From NCBI GenBank assembly GCA_905181625.1, contig CAJIYJ010000003.1, positions 186,001 to 250,000 of the forward strand: a stretch of 64,000 bases of DNA. Direction: 5' to 3'. The stretch comes from an uncultured Flavobacteriaceae bacterium (lineage in GTDB: Bacteria > Bacteroidota > Bacteroidia > Flavobacteriales > Flavobacteriaceae). Positions 1 to 6,608 of this stretch are shown one piece after another. Positions within the stretch are counted from its first letter, which is position 1, and each line of letters opens with the position of its first letter. Made by a program: the position numbers and the translations under genes. The notes below the pieces were generated by a model. That model saw only the letters and a list, made by a program, of their open reading frames with translations, made no database searches and was not told the DNA's origin.

Positions 1-684
1 AATAAATTTTGATTGTTCTATTATAGATGGTATACTATGCCATATGACAAAGTATACGGCAAAAGACCATATTAGTGATGAACTAAAAAAAAGTGCAGCA
101 AGAATAATTACAAAAAAAACTTGATGAGTCAGTTGAATTTTTAACTCATGAAAATTCATTATCAAGCTAATTGTTGTGCCTATAGCAGAGAAAGATACAA
201 GAAATATCAGTAGCTCTTTATTAATTAAAAACCCAGTAATATCAAAGATTATCTCACTTACATAATTATGATTCAATGTAAATAGAGTTGTGAATAAGAG
301 TAATCCATAAAAGAAATAGAAAAATTTAATTTTTTTTGAATTGGACTTATATACCATAGTCCATTGTTGTTCTCCAAAATGATATGAGCTAAATAGAATA
401 AAAAAAATAATTGCAAAAGTCGGAATTAAATAAAAAAAACATCCACATAGAATAACCATAGTTAAATAAGTAACGAATAATGATTTAAAAGAAAGATTAT
501 TTTTACTTTTTTTTAATAATATCAAATCGTTAGCTCCGTGAACAATTCCAAATGATAAAATCCCTAAAAACCCAAGAAGATTGAGGTAATACTGATCTAC
601 AACATAAAACAATATAATGCAAATAATAGTTGAAAATATTATGAATCTATAAATCATTCTGTCTAGAATGTATGAATTTTGCAT
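1..684 (-). CDS. blh: Beta-carotene 15,15'-dioxygenase, Brp/Blh family (partial, runs off left edge)
   Basis: The minus strand reads open from an ATG at 684 to the window edge, 228 codons with no stop, so the C-terminus is missing. Family hallmarks are visible: HGAND near residues 49-53, YHFGEQQW from about residue 101 (His102), and VIWHS at about 213-217, the conserved histidines that bind iron in Blh enzymes. The rest is a chain of hydrophobic helices, as expected for this integral membrane oxygenase. Blh cleaves beta-carotene into two retinals, the chromophore of the divergent rhodopsin gene. The start codon lies 81 bp from the rhodopsin start, and a minus-strand TAAGTTTG box at 707-714 is a likely promoter element. 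Identification rests on motifs and the rhodopsin/crtY context and is secure. Confidence 0.93.
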   Translation of the reverse strand, partial: MQNSYILDRMIYRFIIFSTIICIILFYVVDQYYLNLLGFLGILSFGIVHGANDLILLKKSKNNLSFKSLFVTYLTMVILCGCFFYLIPTFAIIFFILFSSYHFGEQQWTMVYKSNSKKIKFFYFFYGLLLFTTLFTLNHNYVSEIIFDITGFLINKELLIFLVSFSAIGTTISLIMNFHELKIQLTHQVFFVIILAALFFSSSLIWSFAVYFVIWHSIPSIIEQSKFI

Positions 685-700
685 TTTTTTTTAACTATTG

Positions 701-734
701 TTGCTGCAAACTTAAAAATATTCGTTTATATTTG
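701..734 (+). promoter_or_regulatory. Proteorhodopsin promoter, TTG-N23-TATATTTG
   Basis: TATATTTG at 727-734 matches the Bacteroidota -7 box exactly, and TTG at 701-703 can serve as the -33 element, with a spacer slightly long at 23 nt. Transcription would start near 741, leaving a leader of about 25 nt before the ATG at 766. It overlaps the putative blh promoter on the other strand. Confidence 0.55.
707..714 (-). promoter_or_regulatory. Putative blh promoter -7 box (TAnnTTTG)
   Basis: On the minus strand 714-707 reads TAAGTTTG, an exact match to the Bacteroidota -7 consensus TAnnTTTG, 23 nt upstream of the blh ATG. I see no well-spaced TTG (-33) element, so only the -7 half is supported. 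Confidence 0.4.
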
Positions 735-765
735 GAAACTAACAAACAATATAATTTTAAACAAT

Positions 766-1476
766 ATGGAAATTTTTAACACATTTAATTTAATTGGTGA
801 TGTGCCAACCGACTTAGTAAGTTTCACGTTTTTTATTGGAACTATGGCTTTGATGGCAGCATCTGTATTCTTTTTTCTTTCTTTAAACGCAGTCGACGCA
901 AAATGGAGATCTTCAATTTTGATTTCTGGTCTTATTACATTTATTGCTGCTGTTCATTACTATTACATGAGAGACGCTAACATTGAAGGTGGAGACACTA
1001 CATTTTTTAGATATGTAGATTGGATTCTTACTGTTCCATTAATGTGCGTTGAGTTTTATTTAATATTAAGAGTTGCTGGTGCAACTAAAAACCTGATGTG
1101 GAAATTAATTGGTTTATCAACTATTATGCTTGTAACAGGGTATGTCGGAGAAGCTGGCATGGGTGATGCTGCCTTGTGGGGTTTATTTTCTGGACTTGCA
1201 TACTTTGCTATAGCTTACATGATTTGGTTTGGAGAAGCTAAGCAATTAGCTGTTAAAGCTGGAGGTGCTGTTGAAAGTGCTCACAGAACACTTGCATGGT
1301 TCGTGCTTGTAGGTTGGGCTATTTATCCACTTGGATACATGCTTGGTACTGAAGGTTGGTATGATGGAATTCAAGATATCATTTCTTTAGACATGGATGT
1401 TGTTTACAATATCGGTGATGCAGTTAACAAAATTGGTTTTGGACTTGTAGTTTATAACCTAGCTGTTTCAAAATAA
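766..1476 (+). CDS. Proteorhodopsin, green-tuned light-driven proton pump
   Basis: This 236-residue seven-helix retinal protein of the inner membrane exports protons in light. Helix C reads RYVDWILTVP with acceptor Asp85, Thr89 and donor Glu96, the D-T-E set of proton pumps rather than the NDQ set of sodium pumps. Spectral position 105 (here Met93) is Met, which in flavobacterial proteorhodopsins gives green absorption; blue forms have Gln. His64 pairs with the acceptor, and Lys222 in NIGDAVNKIGFG binds retinal as a Schiff base, with Asp218 as the second counter-ion. I start at 766 because the longer open frame begins at 679, upstream of the promoter box at 727-734. blh (divergent) and crtY (downstream) supply the chromophore. 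Confidence 0.97.
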   Translation: MEIFNTFNLIGDVPTDLVSFTFFIGTMALMAASVFFFLSLNAVDAKWRSSILISGLITFIAAVHYYYMRDANIEGGDTTFFRYVDWILTVPLMCVEFYLILRVAGATKNLMWKLIGLSTIMLVTGYVGEAGMGDAALWGLFSGLAYFAIAYMIWFGEAKQLAVKAGGAVESAHRTLAWFVLVGWAIYPLGYMLGTEGWYDGIQDIISLDMDVVYNIGDAVNKIGFGLVVYNLAVSK

Positions 1477-1491
1477 TTTATTATTTAGTTT

Positions 1492-1520
1492 AAAAAAGCC
1501 GCTTTTAAGCGGCTTTTTTT
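1492..1520 (+). terminator. Intrinsic terminator after proteorhodopsin
   Basis: A perfect hairpin with stem AAAAAAGCCGCTT and its complement around a 2-nt centre, ending in a run of T. The flanking A and T runs make it usable in both directions. It isolates the rhodopsin transcript from crtY. Confidence 0.9.
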
Positions 1521-1611
1521 ATTTAGTAAAAATGATTTATTAAGGGAATCTAAATATAAATCAACAGCAATTCAAGAAACTTATTATGTATATTTATAGT
1601 CAATTGTCACT

Positions 1612-2766
1612 ATGCATTTAGATTATGATTATATAATTTGTGGAGCAGGAGCATCAGGACTTTCTCTAGCTACTGCGTTATCATTAGACCCATTATTTTC
1701 GAAAACAAAAATACTGATTATAGACCCGGAATTTCCTAAAGTAGTTGACGATAGAACTTGGTGTTTTTGGGAGGAAGAGCAAAGTAGTTGGGATGAAATG
1801 ATTTTTCATTCTTGGAATAACGTTTTATTTAAAAGTGATAATTTTAGTAAGAAACTTTCTTTAAATCCTTTAAGTTATAAAATGCTTAAAAGTAAGTCGC
1901 GTTATAAATATTCAAATCAAATAATTTCTAAAAACCTTAATATTAACAGCTCTAATGCTAAAGTTTTAGATGTCTTAGATAATGGAGAGTATTGCCAGGT
2001 AAAAACATCTTCTGGAGTTTATAAATCAAAAAAAGTATTTAACAGCATTTTAAATTGGGACTTAATTAATAACACCCAAAAATATCCTTTACTGATTCAA
2101 CATTTTGAAGGTTGGTTTATAGAAACTGAAGAAGATTTTTTTAATACAAATGAAGCAACTTTCATGGATTTTTCTATAAGTCAAAATTCTAATACAAGAT
2201 TTATGTATGTTTTGCCTTTTTCAAAAAAAGAGGCTTTGATTGAGTATACTCTATTTTCTGATAGCCTACTTAATCAAAAGGAATATGAAAATGCTTTAAA
2301 TGAATATTTAAGAGGTTTAGGAATAGGTAAATTTTCAATAAAATCAAAAGAATCTGGAAAAATACCTATGACTGTTTTCCCTTTTGAAAAGCAAAATTCT
2401 AAAAATATTTTACATATAGGAACTGCTGGGGGGTGGAGTAAGCCTAGTACGGGATATACTTTTAAAAATATTGAAAGAAAGACAAAGGCACTAGTTAAGT
2501 TTTTAAAACAAAAAGACAATTTTGTTAAGTTTTCGAAAAAAACCAGATTTTGGTATTATGATTTGATTTTTTTAGATGTATTATTTCAGAATAATCATCT
2601 TGGAAGTGAACTTTTTACGCAAATGTTTAAAAATAATAATCCTAATATGATTTTTAAATTTTTAGATGAAAAAACTTCTTTTTTTGAAGAAATAAAAATT
2701 ATGTTAAGTTTTCCAAATGGAATTTTTATTAAAACTATTTTAAAAAGATTTTTTAAGATTAATTAA
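1612..2766 (+). CDS. crtY: Lycopene beta-cyclase
   Basis: A 384-residue FAD/NAD-binding carotenoid cyclase that closes both ends of lycopene to give beta-carotene, the substrate of Blh. The N-terminal dinucleotide-binding loop GAGASG is at residues 11-16, followed by the CrtY-family motif DRTWCFWE at 47-54. The C-terminal third keeps the family motif around GGWSKPSTGYTF. Length is normal for flavobacterial CrtY. The other carotenoid genes (crtE, crtB, crtI) are not in this window, so lycopene supply must be encoded elsewhere. The 3' end overlaps, tail to tail, a decayed thioesterase gene on the minus strand. Confidence 0.95.
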   Translation: MHLDYDYIICGAGASGLSLATALSLDPLFSKTKILIIDPEFPKVVDDRTWCFWEEEQSSWDEMIFHSWNNVLFKSDNFSKKLSLNPLSYKMLKSKSRYKYSNQIISKNLNINSSNAKVLDVLDNGEYCQVKTSSGVYKSKKVFNSILNWDLINNTQKYPLLIQHFEGWFIETEEDFFNTNEATFMDFSISQNSNTRFMYVLPFSKKEALIEYTLFSDSLLNQKEYENALNEYLRGLGIGKFSIKSKESGKIPMTVFPFEKQNSKNILHIGTAGGWSKPSTGYTFKNIERKTKALVKFLKQKDNFVKFSKKTRFWYYDLIFLDVLFQNNHLGSELFTQMFKNNNPNMIFKFLDEKTSFFEEIKIMLSFPNGIFIKTILKRFFKIN

Positions 2767-3210
2767 TAGCTTCTCTATAGCTACTCTAATTTTTACAGGA
2801 ATTGGTGTTGATTTATTCTCAGATATATTTACAAATACATGAGTTAATTCACCATAGGCGCTTGTCTTACTCTCTCCTTTTTTAAAACCCCCAATCCCAA
2901 GTTACAGAGCTATTCCCAATTCTATTAACTCGTAATCCAGTTTCAATTTCGTCAGGAAAAATAAGGCTTGACAAGTAATTGCAACTTGAGTTAACAACAT
3001 AGCTAGCAATTTTAGAATTAAAGATATCTAATTCTGCATTTTCAATTAAATAATTGTTTACTGTTGAACCAAAATAGGAGTATTAGGTGATATTGTTTAT
3101 ATGTCCATAGACATCATTATCCATCTTGTTGATATTGGATAAAAACATTTATAATCTTTGCGCTGTGTAGGCTTATTTTGATTCGTAATATCTAAGTTAT
3201 ATTCCCAAAA
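2751..3210 (-). pseudogene. Broken acyl-CoA/acyl-ACP thioesterase (4HBT hot-dog family)
   Basis: Reading the minus strand and switching frames gives a recognisable 4HBT thioesterase: a start-side stretch with PTQRKDYKCFYPISTRW, then NDVYGHINN (the hot-dog catalytic-region motif), IFPDEIETGLRVNRIGNSS, then SAYGELTHVFVN and STPIPVKIR to a stop near 2751. At least three lesions break it: a frameshift near 3125, an in-frame TAA at 3083-3085, and a frameshift in the homopolymer stretch at about 2878-2892. No clear start codon remains. Homology is judged by motif recall, not by a search. Family members hydrolyse acyl-CoA or acyl-ACP thioesters. The gene is convergent with crtY and shares its last few bases. 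Confidence 0.75.
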
Positions 3211-3246
3211 CAAATGTATTTAAACTCAATATAATTTTCAATTCAA

Positions 3247-3393
3247 TTATTTTTTGTTCCGTTTGTTGTAGTTTTTATCTCCTCTTGTTTTGGGTTTTTT
3301 ATATTTGGCAGCCATTTTAAATTTGTAAGATCCTCCTAAATTTTCCTTACTGTTTTTTTTAGATTTTTCATTTGACTTTTGAGAAGTTTTCAT
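3247..3393 (-). CDS. Small basic protein, 48 residues, unknown
   Basis: ATG at 3393 to TAA at 3247 encodes a very Lys/Asn/Arg-rich 48-residue peptide with no membrane segment. It lies just upstream of the thioesterase pseudogene on the same strand. The strongly basic composition would suit an RNA- or ribosome-associated protein, but I recognise no family (the THX ribosomal peptide looks different). Because the surroundings are decayed, it could also be the surviving end of a larger gene. Confidence in its being expressed is low. Confidence 0.35.
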   Translation of the reverse strand: MKTSQKSNEKSKKNSKENLGGSYKFKMAAKYKKPKTRGDKNYNKRNKK

Positions 3394-3742
3394 AATCTGT
3401 TTAAATCTTTATTTGAAGTTTTTAAAAGCATTTAATGTTGGTAAATATAGATTATTTTAAGTAATAAGAAGTGTTGTTGAAAACAAAAAACCTTTGTAAA
3501 TCAATGACTTACAAAGTGTGTTGTATAGTCGAAGGAAATAGATCTTTTGTGTGTTTAGGGTTATAACTTTATAAATACATAATTGATGGATGTTAAACAC
3601 ACAGCTTTACCTATATTTATGTGTAATAATCATATCGCTGACTATCCATAATATTATATTCGTTTTTGGAGCTTTGGGTTATTGACATGAGACTAATGCG
3701 TTATAAAGTAATGAGTTTATTTAGAATTTTAAATTGCAATTA
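3394..3742. other. Non-coding strip with ssrA-like scar
   Basis: No convincing gene is seen. The stretch contains the damaged copy of the ssrA 3' end and terminator (about 3490-3545) and an inverted repeat pairing TGTGTTTA near 3550 with TAAACACA near 3595. Both strands have frequent stops. Confidence 0.6.
3490..3545 (-). repeat. Degenerate copy of the ssrA 3' end plus terminator (att-like scar)
   Basis: Positions 3496-3515 are identical over 20 nt to 5203-5222, the ssrA terminator hairpin. The next bases, GTATAGTCGAAGGAAAT, are a decayed version of the ssrA acceptor/T-arm end GTGGAGTCGGAGGGAAT at 5231-5247. The two copies are in the same orientation, 1707 nt apart. A duplicated 3' end of ssrA is the classic footprint of a tyrosine-recombinase element, but no integrase remains. 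A simple local duplication is the alternative. Confidence 0.55.
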
Positions 3743-3817
3743 ATGTATGGTTTTAGTTCTAAATTTTTTAAAAAAGAAACAAAAATAAATCCTTTAATAG
3801 AAGAGTTAAAAAAATAA
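3743..3817 (+). pseudogene. 24-codon remnant of a gene end
   Basis: ATG to TAA encodes a short peptide ending NPLIEELKK, stopping 3 nt before the ATG of the CBM9-like gene. The tight spacing is operon-like and suggests this is the surviving C-terminus of a gene that preceded it. The parent gene cannot be identified. Confidence 0.25.
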
Positions 3818-3820
3818 GAA

Positions 3821-4909
3821 ATGAGAATTAGTAAATTGATTAAATATTGTTTTTCATTTTTAATATTGCTATTGTTTTCAAGTTGCAGTTCAAAACAATC
3901 CAATGTTAATATGATTGTTCCTGAATCTCCGAAAAATCATATTGCTTATTTCACTAGTGAGAAGATTACTATAGACGGGAAAGATGAAGAAAATGCATGG
4001 AAAGAAGCTCTTTGGTCCGATTCATTTATAGACATAGAAGGTGAAAAAATTCCAAAGTTCAAGACACAATTTAAGATGCTTTGGGATGATGAAAACCTTT
4101 ATTTTTATTCTAAAATGGAAGACCCTCACATTTGGGGAAATTTAAAACAAAGAGATACGGTTATTTATTATAATAACGATTTTGAAATCTTTATTGATCC
4201 CAATGGCGATACTCATAATTATATGGAAATTGAAATTAACGCATTAAATACTCTATGGGATTTGTTCTTAACAAAACCTTACAGAAATAATGCCACAGTA
4301 CTAAATCAATGGGACATTAAAGGGTTTCAGTCTAGTGTTTATGTTTCTGGCACTTTAAATGATGCTTCTGATATTGATGAATACTGGGCAGTTGAAATAG
4401 CAATTCCATGGGATTCATTACTTGAAGAGAAGGGAAGAAAGACACCTGTTTTGGGTCAAACCTGGCGTTTTAATTTTTCAAGAGTACACTGGAACTTCGA
4501 TTTAATTGATGACTCCTACTATCGTAAAAAAGATTCAAAAGGAGAATTTTTACGCGAAAACAATTGGGTATGGAGTCCACATGGAGTAGTTAACATGCAT
4601 GAACCTGAAAAATGGGGTTTTATTCATTTTGCTAAAAAAGTATCAGGAAAATACCAGCCTAAATTTCAATATCCAGATGATAGTTCGCTAATTTTATGGA
4701 TGTATTCTCAATACAGAAATCAGTTGAATTTAGCTAATGATTCTTCTAAAAGTAAACCAATATTTCCTGTTAAAGGGTCTATTGAGTCTCAAGTTGTAAT
4801 TCTTGAAAAAATAAAACATCCAAACGGATATCTTTTGAAGGCAAAGAGCCCTAAAACTAATATAGTTTATTATATTAATGAAGAAGGGAAGTTAATCACT
4901 GAGCTTTAA
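3821..4909 (+). CDS. Carbohydrate-binding family 9-like lipoprotein
   Basis: This 362-residue protein has a lipoprotein signal (hydrophobic run ending LLLFSSC, acylated Cys about residue 22) and a CBM9/DOMON-like beta-sandwich from about residue 50. Family landmarks: ITIDGKDEENAW at the start of the fold, LWDDENLYFYSKMED, FEIFIDPNGDTHNYMEIEINA, and VEIAIPW late in the domain. Such flavobacterial lipoproteins are usually annotated as carbohydrate-binding family 9-like; the ligand is unknown and no catalytic domain is present. It would be anchored in the outer membrane or periplasm. It lies alone between the two ssrA 3' end copies, in a strip of gene remnants, and so may be cargo of a lost element. 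Confidence 0.8.
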   Translation: MRISKLIKYCFSFLILLLFSSCSSKQSNVNMIVPESPKNHIAYFTSEKITIDGKDEENAWKEALWSDSFIDIEGEKIPKFKTQFKMLWDDENLYFYSKMEDPHIWGNLKQRDTVIYYNNDFEIFIDPNGDTHNYMEIEINALNTLWDLFLTKPYRNNATVLNQWDIKGFQSSVYVSGTLNDASDIDEYWAVEIAIPWDSLLEEKGRKTPVLGQTWRFNFSRVHWNFDLIDDSYYRKKDSKGEFLRENNWVWSPHGVVNMHEPEKWGFIHFAKKVSGKYQPKFQYPDDSSLILWMYSQYRNQLNLANDSSKSKPIFPVKGSIESQVVILEKIKHPNGYLLKAKSPKTNIVYYINEEGKLITEL

Positions 4910-5192
4910 TTGATTTTATAAACCCTTTAAAAATTTACCCGTATCGAGTTTATTGATTAGGAGATATTCAGTTTTTTGAAATTAGTGTGAATTATAGGCA
5001 TATCTTCTTCTTTTAACACACCCAGAACCTCACTATTATACATACTTATACAAACACCTCCCGTCAAAAGAAAACCGATATTATTTGAGTAGGGTAGTAC
5101 CAATTAAAAATTACTATTGAGATTTTTTGACTTTTTGTTATAACTTAGTGATAGTTAAAAGTAGTAAAGGCAACGATTCAGGCAACCAAAAT
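4910..5192. other. Intergenic strip with an unrecognised coding remnant
   Basis: On the minus strand an open stretch from about 5108 to a TAA at 4957-4959 encodes some 49 residues, including NIGFLLTGG and KEEDMPIIHTNFKKLN, with no convincing start. It reads like protein but I cannot name it; a decayed gene end is most likely. Nothing else is seen here. Confidence 0.35.
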
Positions 5193-5225
5193 TAAAAACC
5201 CCTGTAAATCAATGACTTACAAGGG
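5193..5225 (-). terminator. ssrA intrinsic terminator
   Basis: On the minus strand CCCTTGTAA pairs with TTACAGGGG (one bulge or mismatch) around an 8-nt loop, followed by TTTTTAATTTT. It sits immediately after the tmRNA 3' end. Confidence 0.75.
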
Positions 5226-5229
5226 TATT

Positions 5230-5625
5230 TGTGGAGTCGGAGGGAATCGAACCCTCGTCCAAACAAGCGACAAAATAGCTTTCTACAGATTTAGTTTTCA
5301 TTTAATTTTCGACAATATTCTGACTGAAAACTGCCCAAATATCACTTAGCTTTTTTATTTTAAAACTCTACCAAAGCCTTAGAGTTTCTATGTTGACTTT
5401 GATGGTGTCTCAACATGAATCGCCGTCAACAAGGGCTATTCTGAGACATCTCACTTTCCCGCCTAGCGGGACAAGGCTTTAACTTACTATAATTCAGTTA
5501 TTAAGCTGCAAGAGCGTAATTATTTTCGCCATTTAAAGTTTGGTGCTAGGATATTTACGAGCTGTAGCCCAGAGCTCGATCTGCTTACCATTCAATCGGA
5601 CTCGCTGTCAAAACCAGTCGACCCC
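5230..5625 (-). ncRNA. ssrA: tmRNA (transfer-messenger RNA)
   Basis: The minus strand starts GGGGTCG, pairs with CGACTCC at 5233-5239 to form the tRNA-like acceptor stem, and has the T-arm GGGTTCGATTCCC just before it. The resume frame at 5530-5501 reads G-E-N-N-Y-A-L-A-A-stop, a typical degradation tag ending LAA. Conserved pseudoknot-type sequence follows (CCCGCTAGGCGGG). tmRNA rescues stalled ribosomes together with SmpB and marks the peptide for ClpXP-type proteases. CCA is not encoded. A TATATTTG box on the minus strand at 5667-5660 is a plausible promoter element and implies a short 5' leader removed by RNase P. Length is about 395 nt, normal. Confidence 0.96.
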
Positions 5626-5659
5626 AATTTATTTTCAAAGAACAAAAAATTTGCAAGCG

Positions 5660-5667
5660 CAAATATA
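5660..5667 (-). promoter_or_regulatory. Putative ssrA -7 box TATATTTG
   Basis: Exact TAnnTTTG match on the minus strand, 35 nt upstream of the mature tmRNA 5' end. No good TTG element is seen at the usual distance. Confidence 0.45.
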
Positions 5668-5679
5668 TATTAATTTGAT

Positions 5680-6498
5680 TTATTTAAATGAATTAGTTGC
5701 TTTTCTAATTATAACTAGCTTTTCTAAAAGATTCTCCAGCTTACTAATATCTAGCATATTAGCTCCGTCACTTTTTGCGTTTTTAGGATCAAAATGAGTT
5801 TCTATGAAGATTCCATCAATTCCTGTGGCAATCCCTGCCTTTGCAATTGTTTCTATCATTTCAGGTCTTCCTCCTGTAACACCTGACGATTGATTTGGCT
5901 GTTGTAGTGAATGAGTAACATCTAAAACAACTGGAGCGTATTGCTTCATTACTGGAATTCCTCTAAAGTCAACTAATAAATCTTGGTAACCAAACATGCT
6001 TCCTCTTTCAGTAATTAAAATATTATTGTTTCCAGAATCCTTAATTTTTTTTACTGCATGACTCATGCTTTCAGGACTCATAAATTGACCTTTTTTTAAA
6101 TTGATGTGTTTTCCTGTTTTTGCGGCTGCTATTAATAAATCAGTTTGTCTAACAAGGAATGCAGGTATTTGAAGTACGTCAACATACTTTGCAGCAAGAT
6201 TAGCATCTTTTATTTCGTGAATATCTGTAACAGTTGGTGTTTGAAGTTTTTTACCAACTTTTTTTAAAATATTCAATGCTTTTTCATCTCCGACTCCTGT
6301 AAAACTGTCAATCCTACTTCTGTTAGCTTTTTTAAAACTCCCTTTGAAAATAAAAGGAATTTCTAGTCTATTGCTGATCTCAAATATTTTCTCAGCTATT
6401 TCAAATGCCATCTCCTCTCCTTCAATTGCACAAGGGCCAGCCATTAAAAAGAAATTATTTGAATTAAGGTGTTTTATGTTTTTAATTTTTTCAATCAT
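5680..6498 (-). CDS. kdsA: 3-deoxy-8-phosphooctulonate synthase (KDO-8-P synthase)
   Basis: A 272-residue cytoplasmic TIM-barrel aldolase that joins phosphoenolpyruvate and arabinose 5-phosphate to form KDO-8-phosphate, the precursor of the lipopolysaccharide inner core. The family start MAGPCAIEGEE is at residues 19-29. Other landmarks: FKGSFKKANR (substrate-binding Lys/Asn/Arg), TDIHE, and the C-terminal GIFIETHFDPKNAKSDG with the His/Glu/Asp of the active site. Length and motifs are complete. It is the only LPS gene in the window. It lies convergent to nothing on its left and divergent from typA on its right. Confidence 0.96.
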   Translation of the reverse strand: MIEKIKNIKHLNSNNFFLMAGPCAIEGEEMAFEIAEKIFEISNRLEIPFIFKGSFKKANRSRIDSFTGVGDEKALNILKKVGKKLQTPTVTDIHEIKDANLAAKYVDVLQIPAFLVRQTDLLIAAAKTGKHINLKKGQFMSPESMSHAVKKIKDSGNNNILITERGSMFGYQDLLVDFRGIPVMKQYAPVVLDVTHSLQQPNQSSGVTGGRPEMIETIAKAGIATGIDGIFIETHFDPKNAKSDGANMLDISKLENLLEKLVIIRKATNSFK

Positions 6499-6578
6499 AA
6501 GTGAAATAAATTTTAAGCTAAATTAAATAATAATATCAAGTTAATATGCTTTCCCGACTATAGTATCTAAAAAGACCT

Positions 6579-6586
6579 TACATTTG
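6579..6586 (+). promoter_or_regulatory. typA promoter -7 box TACATTTG
   Basis: Exact match to TAnnTTTG, 22 nt upstream of the typA ATG. No well-spaced TTG was found. Confidence 0.45.
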
Positions 6587-6608
6587 CGCGAAATTACAGA
6601 AACTATAG

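Noticed and set aside
679-765. Extended N-terminus for proteorhodopsin from 679
   Set aside because: It would start before the promoter box at 727-734 and adds a stretch absent from the family.
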